Source: SYIM01 sp964581825
GTDB lineage: Bacteria; Pseudomonadota; Gammaproteobacteria; Burkholderiales; Burkholderiaceae_E
Assembly: GCA_964581825.1 (NCBI GenBank)
Contig: CAZORB010000143.1
Coordinates: 1 to 10,017, forward strand
Length of the DNA: 10,017 nt
Direction of reading: 5' to 3'
Positions 5,383 through 10,017 of this stretch are shown piece after piece; positions within the stretch are counted from its first letter, which is position 1; each line of letters begins with the position of its first letter. Below the pieces are notes generated by a model, which did not search any database, had not been told where the DNA came from, and was given only the letters and a program-made list of their open reading frames with translations. A program made the translations under genes and the position numbers.

Positions 5383-6547
5383 GGGAGTTCCTGTTGGTGA
5401 GATTCAGAGTTTGAAGACACGCGAATGCCGCCTCGATCAGTGGCGTCGCCCGCGGCCCGATATCGATGCCGCTGTGCATCCGGTTCGGGCCATAGCAGAA
5501 ACCAAGTCCGCTGTCGGGGTCGCCGAATCCTTGTGCGCCACCCGCGCCAGAATGGCCGAAGGCCGCCGGATTCGGACCCATGGGTCGGTTGGGTGGCCAG
5601 TTGAGAAAGAATCCAAGCCCCTGCCGCCAGAACATGCCGGTGCTGTGCTCGCGTCCGGCCCACTGTTCGGCGATGCCTTCACGAAGTGCCTGCAGCCCCA
5701 AGGGGCCTGGGTCACCCCATGCAAGCTGGCTGGCCACGACGCTGTAGAGCCGCGCGACTGCGCGCGCGGTGCCATGACCGTTGGCCGAAGGAATCTGCGC
5801 GCTCCGCCAGGCGGTGCTGTTGAAGTCTTCATCATCGGCGATTGGAAACCACATTTTTCCGAACAGCGATTCAGGCTTGGCGCGCGCGATATCGAGGATA
5901 TTGCCCTCGGACGGGATCATTGTGGCGCACCGGGCCTGCTCGGCTTGGGACAGCCCGATTCGGAATTCGGCGCCGAGCGGTTCGCATAACTCGGCCGTTA
6001 ACAATTCGCCGATCGGGGTTCCGGTGGCGCGCCGCAAGACTTCGCCCGCGATGAAACCCATGGTTGCGCTGTGATAGCACCGTACCTCGCCCGGAGCGAA
6101 TGCGGGCGCCTGCGCGGCCAAGGCCTCGGTGACGCGACGCCAGTCATAGAGTGAGCCTCGCGGGAGGCCGTCGGCATAGGGAAGGCCCGCCACATGCGCG
6201 AGCACCTGACGTAGCGTGATGGTGTGCTTACCCGCCGCGCCAAACTCAGGCCACCATCGGACAATGGGCTGGTCGAGTTCGATCACGCCCTGGCCCGCAA
6301 GCTTGTGCACAAGAAGAGCCAGTACCCCTTTCGCGACGGACATCATGCACACGAGCGTATCGCGCGCCCAGGGGCGCCCGCTTTGCGCGTCAGCTACCCC
6401 GCCCCAGAGATCGACGACTGGCTCTCCGCGAAGATAAACGGCGACGGCTGCGCCGACCTCACCGCGCTCAGCGAAATTGGCCTCGAACACCGCGCGGACC
6501 TGCTCGAAGCCGGGCGCGCATTCACCCTGAATTGGCGTTGAGCTCAC
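5363..6547 (-). CDS. Serine hydrolase, beta-lactamase class C/EstB-like esterase fold
   Basis: A 394-residue protein of the Beta-lactamase (PF00144) family. The nucleophile motif SVAK is at S70-K73, the tyrosine motif at Y158 (YHSATMGFIAGEV), and the third active-site loop is FGHSGAGG (330-337, H332). These define carboxylesterase or amidohydrolase relatives such as EstB rather than true antibiotic beta-lactamases. There is no signal peptide, so it acts in the cytoplasm, unlike periplasmic AmpC. Typical flanking motifs are seen: LAHVAGLPY (117-125) and PSANGHGTARAVARLYS (253-269). The start is GTG at 6547, one base after the TAA of the ATPase gene, with GGGAGAG at 6552-6558 as ribosome site. 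The 3' end overlaps the NicX-like gene. In this operon it probably cleaves an ester, amide or lactone bond in the imported compound or in a ring-opened product; the bond is not predictable from sequence. Confidence 0.9.
   Translation of the reverse strand: MSSTPIQGECAPGFEQVRAVFEANFAERGEVGAAVAVYLRGEPVVDLWGGVADAQSGRPWARDTLVCMMSVAKGVLALLVHKLAGQGVIELDQPIVRWWPEFGAAGKHTITLRQVLAHVAGLPYADGLPRGSLYDWRRVTEALAAQAPAFAPGEVRCYHSATMGFIAGEVLRRATGTPIGELLTAELCEPLGAEFRIGLSQAEQARCATMIPSEGNILDIARAKPESLFGKMWFPIADDEDFNSTAWRSAQIPSANGHGTARAVARLYSVVASQLAWGDPGPLGLQALREGIAEQWAGREHSTGMFWRQGLGFFLNWPPNRPMGPNPAAFGHSGAGGAQGFGDPDSGLGFCYGPNRMHSGIDIGPRATPLIEAAFACLQTLNLTNRNSLAARTN
5388..5392 (-). promoter_or_regulatory. Ribosome binding site supporting the TTG start of the NicX-like gene
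   Basis: AGGAA on the minus strand ends 5 nt before the TTG at 5382. It lies inside the 3' coding part of the serine hydrolase, consistent with coupled translation of the two overlapping genes. Confidence 0.6.
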
Positions 6548-6548
6548 C

Positions 6549-7610
6549 TTACTCTCCCATCAGGTGCAAGCGTTCAGGTGCAACCAGGAAATTGCACACA
6601 GCGCCGGTCTCAGGGATAGGGATTCCTGATTCGGCCAGCATTCGCAGCGATTGGCCCGGTGATGTGTCGGAGGTCAGATCAAGCTGCACCTGTCGACCCC
6701 GAAACGTACGCCGGGAGATTCGAGCCGAAAACCGCAGGCCAGCCCCGCCAGGCGCCGAATCTTCAAACCTTATGTCGTCGGGTCGGAAGCCGACCACCGT
6801 GGGGGATACCCCCGGCGTGTGGGCGACGGCAGACAGCGGACCCAGTTCGCAGCGAAGTGCGCCATCGGCGCCTTGTGTAACCGGTAGGAGATTATTCATG
6901 CCTACAAATCGTGCCACCCGAGTGCAAGACGGGCGACCGAACACGGCAGCGGGCGCGTCGCACTGCATCAGGTGTCCACCTTCGATTACGGCGACGCGAT
7001 CGCTCATTGCGAAGGCCTCTTCCTGATCATGCGTGACGAATACCGTGGTCGCTCCGATTTCGCGCAACAGTCCCGAAAACTCAAGCGTGAGTTCTTCGCG
7101 CAGGCTGCGATCTAGCGCGGAGAAGGGCTCATCGAGCAGCAGCACTGCAGGCGATGTGATCAGCGCCCGTGCCAGCGCAACGCGCTGCTGCTGCCCGCCC
7201 GATAGCGTATCGGGATAGCGGTCTTCGAACCCTGACAGGCGGACTCGGTCAAGCGCTTCCCGGACCCTTTCCGCAAGGCGATCTGTGGCACGGCCGCGCA
7301 TACGAAGCCCGAATGCGAGGTTGTCGGCAACCGTCATGTGGGGAAACAACGCCAGAGACTGAAACACCATGCCGATATCGCGCGCCTCGGGCGGCCTCGC
7401 AGAGACATCAACGCCCGCGATACGGATGGTTCCCGCGCTGGGCTGCTCAAGCCCCGCGATCATTCGCAGTGTGGTGGTCTTACCGCACCCGCTGGGGCCG
7501 AGCAGCGAAACGAACTCGCCGCGCGTGACTTCAAGCGATAGATTGTTGACCGCAGTGGTGTTGCCAAAGCGTTTCACAACGGAGTCGAGTTGCAGCGCGA
7601 GCGAACTCAT
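6549..7610 (-). CDS. ABC transporter ATP-binding protein, PotA-like with C-terminal TOBE domain
   Basis: A 353-residue ATPase of the spermidine/putrescine/iron type. Motifs: Walker A GPSGCGKTT (38-46), Q-loop Q84 (MVFQSLALFPHMTV), signature LSGGQQQR (136-143), Walker B VLLLDE (156-161), D-loop SALD (164-167) and H-loop H194 (FVTHDQEEA). Residues 235-350 form the C-terminal TOBE-type regulatory domain, recognisable from VARFVGMNN, VGFRPDDIRFE and a final VAPERLHLMGE. The ATG at 7610 overlaps the permease stop by 4 nt (ATGA) and has AGGTG at 7616-7620 as ribosome site. It energises the two permeases encoded immediately upstream. All catalytic residues are intact. The substrate class (polyamine, opine, amino-acid derivative or other) is not resolvable from the ATPase. 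Confidence 0.95.
   Translation of the reverse strand: MSSLALQLDSVVKRFGNTTAVNNLSLEVTRGEFVSLLGPSGCGKTTTLRMIAGLEQPSAGTIRIAGVDVSARPPEARDIGMVFQSLALFPHMTVADNLAFGLRMRGRATDRLAERVREALDRVRLSGFEDRYPDTLSGGQQQRVALARALITSPAVLLLDEPFSALDRSLREELTLEFSGLLREIGATTVFVTHDQEEAFAMSDRVAVIEGGHLMQCDAPAAVFGRPSCTRVARFVGMNNLLPVTQGADGALRCELGPLSAVAHTPGVSPTVVGFRPDDIRFEDSAPGGAGLRFSARISRRTFRGRQVQLDLTSDTSPGQSLRMLAESGIPIPETGAVCNFLVAPERLHLMGE
6552..6558 (-). promoter_or_regulatory. Ribosome binding site deciding the GTG start of the serine hydrolase
   Basis: The minus strand reads GGGAGAG, then TAAG, then the GTG at 6547. The site overlaps the end of the ATPase gene, whose TAA lies between it and the start, so ribosomes finishing the ATPase can re-initiate directly on the hydrolase. 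Confidence 0.7.
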
Positions 7611-8398
7611 CCGAGCACCTTTCGAAGCCCCACCATTCGCTCGACGAGCCAGGCGATAGCCAGAGATAAAGCAACCATGGTCGCCGATACAGCGGCAACA
7701 CCTGGATCGAAGTTGTACTCGACATAATTCATGATCGCGAGTGGCAGCGTAGGCGTTTTCTGATTGATCAGAAAGAGCGATACCGAGACATTGTCAAAAG
7801 ACAGGATGAACGCGAACGCGCAGCCAGCGAAAAGTCCGGGGCGGATCAGTGGGAGTGTTACGTGCCGAAATACACGCCAGCGGCTTGCGCCCAGGGTCCG
7901 GGCGGCCTCTTCCACCTGCCGAGGCATGCTGCCCAGGCTGGCAAGACAGGTTCGAACCACATAGGGAAGCACCACAACGCTATGCGCGGCCCACAGACGC
8001 AGCGGTGCGTCGGTGACACCGGTAATTACGGACGCCACCAGCAGCGACAGGCTCAGCACAATCGCCGGCACGAGTAGCGGCAGCATCAGCACCGCTTCGA
8101 TTGGCTGGGCAATGGCGCGCGGCGCGCGGCGAATTGCGAGCGCCGCGGCCAGACCCGCTGGCCCGGCTACCGCCACCGCTGCCAGCGCCAGCCACAGGCT
8201 GTTGAGCGCTGATCGCCAGAAGATTTCTTTCTGCCAGGCCGTGGCGAACCAGCGCACGCTATAGCTGCTGATTGGAAAGCTGATCAGCTCGCTGTCGGAG
8301 AACGACACCACCAGCGCGATGAGCAGAGGCGCCAGTACAAAGCCGATCACAGCGCTCAGCCAGACAATTCCGATGAGCGTGGCAAGCCTGTTCTTCAT
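7607..8398 (-). CDS. ABC transporter permease, PotC-like
   Basis: A 263-residue inner-membrane protein with about six membrane segments, beginning MKNRLATLIG. The cytoplasmic EAA loop that docks on the ATPase is clear: EEAARTLGASRWRVFRHVTLP (about 153-173). The late FDNVSVSLFL and the region before VEYNFDPGVAAVSA are typical of PotC/PotI-type permeases. An open frame extends upstream to 8584, but that part lies inside the other permease gene and has no membrane or family character; the ATG at 8398 overlaps the upstream stop in an ATGA junction, the usual arrangement for stoichiometric subunits. It overlaps the ATPase start by 4 nt as well. It forms a heterodimeric channel with the permease at 8395-9267. 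Confidence 0.93.
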   Translation of the reverse strand: MKNRLATLIGIVWLSAVIGFVLAPLLIALVVSFSDSELISFPISSYSVRWFATAWQKEIFWRSALNSLWLALAAVAVAGPAGLAAALAIRRAPRAIAQPIEAVLMLPLLVPAIVLSLSLLVASVITGVTDAPLRLWAAHSVVVLPYVVRTCLASLGSMPRQVEEAARTLGASRWRVFRHVTLPLIRPGLFAGCAFAFILSFDNVSVSLFLINQKTPTLPLAIMNYVEYNFDPGVAAVSATMVALSLAIAWLVERMVGLRKVLG

Positions 8399-9267
8399 AC
8401 GGCTCGCTTGGGCGCAGACACTGTCAGAAAGCCAGCCACGATAAGCATCATCACGACCAGCAACAGTATCGAGAGGGCCGCGCCGTAAGCCCATTGGAAC
8501 GAGGCTGAGAACTGCTCGTAAATCACCATCGGAAATACGGGCGTACCGTTGCCCCCGAGGACGGCAGGCGTCACAAATGCGCACATTGCCAGTGTGAACA
8601 CCAGCAGGATCCCGCTGCGAAGCCCGGCCCGCGCCAGCGGCAGCGTAATCAGTCGATGCGTCTGCCAGCGGCTTGCCCCGAGTGTGGACGCAGCCTCCAG
8701 CAGCCCGCGCGGAATGCGCTCCAGTGCAGCAAGAACACTCAGCACCATGAAAGGCAAAAGAATATGGGTAAGCCCGATGACGATGCCGAGGTCGGAATGC
8801 ATCAGCTTCAGTGGCTGATTGATCACGCCCATGCTGAGTAGCGTCTCGTTGATGAGGCCCTTACGCCCAAGCAGTACGCTCCAGCCGTAGGCGCTCACCA
8901 CAATGCTGATCAGCAGCGGCATGACCGACGCGTAGACCAGTAGGTTGCGAATGGGCCCGCGTGTTTGCCAGCACGCGAGGGCGAGCGGTACGCCCATGGC
9001 AAGCGTGGCGAGCGTGACTGCTGCGCTGATCACGAGCGTCCGGCTAAGCCGGCCCAGCACGAAGTCGTCTCCCATCATGCGGCGGTAGTGATCGAAACCA
9101 AGCGACCCCGAGAGCAGCGCGTCCCAGCCGTCGCCGGGTCGAAAACCCGTCGACAGACTGAGCAGCAGCAGCCCGAGGCATGGCAGCGCGACAAACGCGG
9201 CGATCAGGAGGAGCGCCGGCAGCGCAAGCCAGCGCGACTCGGGAGCGTCGATGCGCTTGCGAGTCAC
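8395..9267 (-). CDS. ABC transporter permease, PotB-like
   Basis: With the GTG start at 9267 this is a 290-residue inner-membrane permease: a short basic N-terminus (TRKRIDAPESR), then six or more membrane segments starting WLALPALLLIAAFVALP. The EAA loop LLEAASTLGASRWQTHRLITLP is at about 190-211, and GLTHILLPFMVLSV and FVTPAVLGG are typical of PotB/PotH-type subunits. The frame is open up to a TTG at 9339, but that would add 24 polar residues and overlap the binding-protein gene by 65 nt; the GTG lies 7 nt after that gene's stop and gives a normal family length. No strong ribosome site is visible for either, so the start carries some doubt. It ends in an ATGA overlap with the second permease gene. 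Confidence 0.9.
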   Translation of the reverse strand: MTRKRIDAPESRWLALPALLLIAAFVALPCLGLLLLSLSTGFRPGDGWDALLSGSLGFDHYRRMMGDDFVLGRLSRTLVISAAVTLATLAMGVPLALACWQTRGPIRNLLVYASVMPLLISIVVSAYGWSVLLGRKGLINETLLSMGVINQPLKLMHSDLGIVIGLTHILLPFMVLSVLAALERIPRGLLEAASTLGASRWQTHRLITLPLARAGLRSGILLVFTLAMCAFVTPAVLGGNGTPVFPMVIYEQFSASFQWAYGAALSILLLVVMMLIVAGFLTVSAPKRAV

Positions 9268-9274
9268 GCGCGAC

Positions 9275-10017
9275 TCAGCTGGTGATTTCCCTGCGGAATC
9301 GCTCGCTGATCTTGGCGATTTCAACTTTGCGCCAGTCAATCCGCATCAGCTGGTCGTGCGGGGTGACGCGTTCGCGAGCACGGCCGGTAAACACCGCTTC
9401 GCGATTGCACACACCGTATTCGATCGCGTTGCCAAATCCTTCCTGCGGTATTTTGGAGAGCGCGAAGTTGACGAAGTCAAGAACAGCATCACGCTGCGGT
9501 GAGTTGCGCGCCACGTGGTAGCTGAGCACGCCAATGGGCGCCCCCTCTTTGGGCGTGACAAACTCAATCGGCACGCCAGTGTCCTTCAGCATGAACACGC
9601 GAGCGCTGTACCAGGCGCCAATTGAAGCCTCGCCGCGCTGCAGAATCGGCACTGGCTCATTGTTATTTTTGAAAAAGCGCTGGACGGCAGGCTTGAGCCT
9701 TCTGAGCGCAGCCCAGCCTGGGTCCAGATTGGTGACGCCGCCCCCATTAAGCGTCGCGGCAATCACGACGGTTTCTTCCGCGCCACCAGAGGTGGTGTCG
9801 GGCAACAGAATTTTTCCTGCGTGCTCCGGACGCCACAGGTCGGCCCAGCTGGTGGGCGCTGTGCGGATCTGGTCAGAGCGGTAAAACAGACCATAGGGCG
9901 CGTAGTTGAACCCAACAGCCTTGCGGTCGAAATAATCAAAAAATAGAGGGTCAATCTGCTTCGCGTTTGGAATCAGCTTTTCGTCGAGGTCAAGAAAGAC
10001 GCCGTCGGTTCGGATGG
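9275..10017 (-). CDS. ABC transporter substrate-binding protein, PotD/PotF-like (C-terminal part)
   Basis: The reading frame is open from the window edge to the TGA at 9275, giving 246 C-terminal residues; the signal peptide and start lie beyond 10017. The visible part begins IRTDGVFLDLDEKLIPNAKQ and contains NYAPYGLFYRSDQI, TSWADLWRPEHAGKI, LPDTTSGGAEE, a block with LQRGEASIGAWYSARVF, and IEFVTPKEGAPIGVLSYHVARNS. These are the hinge and second-lobe elements of family 1 extracellular binding proteins of the spermidine/putrescine type (PotD, PotF and relatives). The C-terminal stretch EAVFTGRARERVTPHD matches the capping helix region of the family. It lies 7 nt from the first permease gene and heads the operon as far as the window shows. 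The ligand is unknown: I could not place the acidic polyamine-binding residues with confidence. Confidence 0.9.
   Translation of the reverse strand, partial: IRTDGVFLDLDEKLIPNAKQIDPLFFDYFDRKAVGFNYAPYGLFYRSDQIRTAPTSWADLWRPEHAGKILLPDTTSGGAEETVVIAATLNGGGVTNLDPGWAALRRLKPAVQRFFKNNNEPVPILQRGEASIGAWYSARVFMLKDTGVPIEFVTPKEGAPIGVLSYHVARNSPQRDAVLDFVNFALSKIPQEGFGNAIEYGVCNREAVFTGRARERVTPHDQLMRIDWRKVEIAKISERFRREITS

Noticed and set aside
5363..6547. Serine hydrolase as an antibiotic-resistance beta-lactamase
   Set aside because: No signal peptide, YHS instead of the class C YxN motif and HSG in the third loop point to an esterase/amidase-like cytoplasmic enzyme, and the operon context is catabolic.
8399..8584. 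N-terminal extension of the PotC-like permease
   Set aside because: The additional 62 residues are polar, overlap the other permease gene in another frame, and an ATGA junction start at 8398 is available.
9268..9339. TTG start for the PotB-like permease
   Set aside because: It would add 24 polar residues and a 65-nt overlap with the binding-protein gene; the GTG at 9267 gives a normal family length, although neither start has a strong ribosome site.

Overview
The window is a GC-rich (about 60% by eye) stretch of bacterial chromosome. All eleven recognisable genes lie on the minus strand and are tightly packed. Codon usage, the two ABC-importer families and the catabolic genes beside them suggest a Betaproteobacterium, most likely Burkholderiales; this is inference from protein style, since there is no rRNA or other marker gene. 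I see no tRNA, CRISPR array, insertion sequence or phage gene.

In transcription order (high to low coordinates), the first block runs from 10017 to 4336. It holds a PotD/PotF-like periplasmic binding protein (5' end outside the window), two inner-membrane permeases, a PotA-like ATPase, a serine hydrolase of the beta-lactamase/esterase fold and a NicX-like (2,5-dihydroxypyridine 5,6-dioxygenase family) non-heme iron enzyme. Junctions are 4-nt ATGA overlaps, 1- to 7-nt gaps or a 20-nt overlap, so this reads as one operon: import of a small, perhaps cationic or nitrogenous, compound followed by hydrolysis and ring or C-N chemistry in the cytoplasm.

A short intergenic region (4179-4335) follows. 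It contains a 10-N assembly gap (4286-4295), a G-rich tract that could form a quadruplex, an imperfect direct repeat on the two sides of the gap, and a 14-bp near-palindrome about 40 nt upstream of the next gene. It is the only plausible promoter/operator region inside the window. Because of the gap, the adjacency of the two blocks is not proven.

The second block runs from 4178 to 1: an acyl-CoA dehydrogenase, then a complete TrpX/TrpZ/TrpY-type ABC importer (binding protein with signal peptide, ATPase, permease), then the start of a PIG3-type NAD(P)H:quinone oxidoreductase that leaves the window. Spacings are 38, 0, 2 and 35 nt, again operon-like. The importer family is usually annotated as tryptophan/tyrosine or unknown-substrate transport; the flanking oxidoreductases point to a catabolic role for an imported aromatic or organic acid. 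Both blocks look like substrate-specific catabolic units, and neither has a transcriptional regulator gene inside the window.
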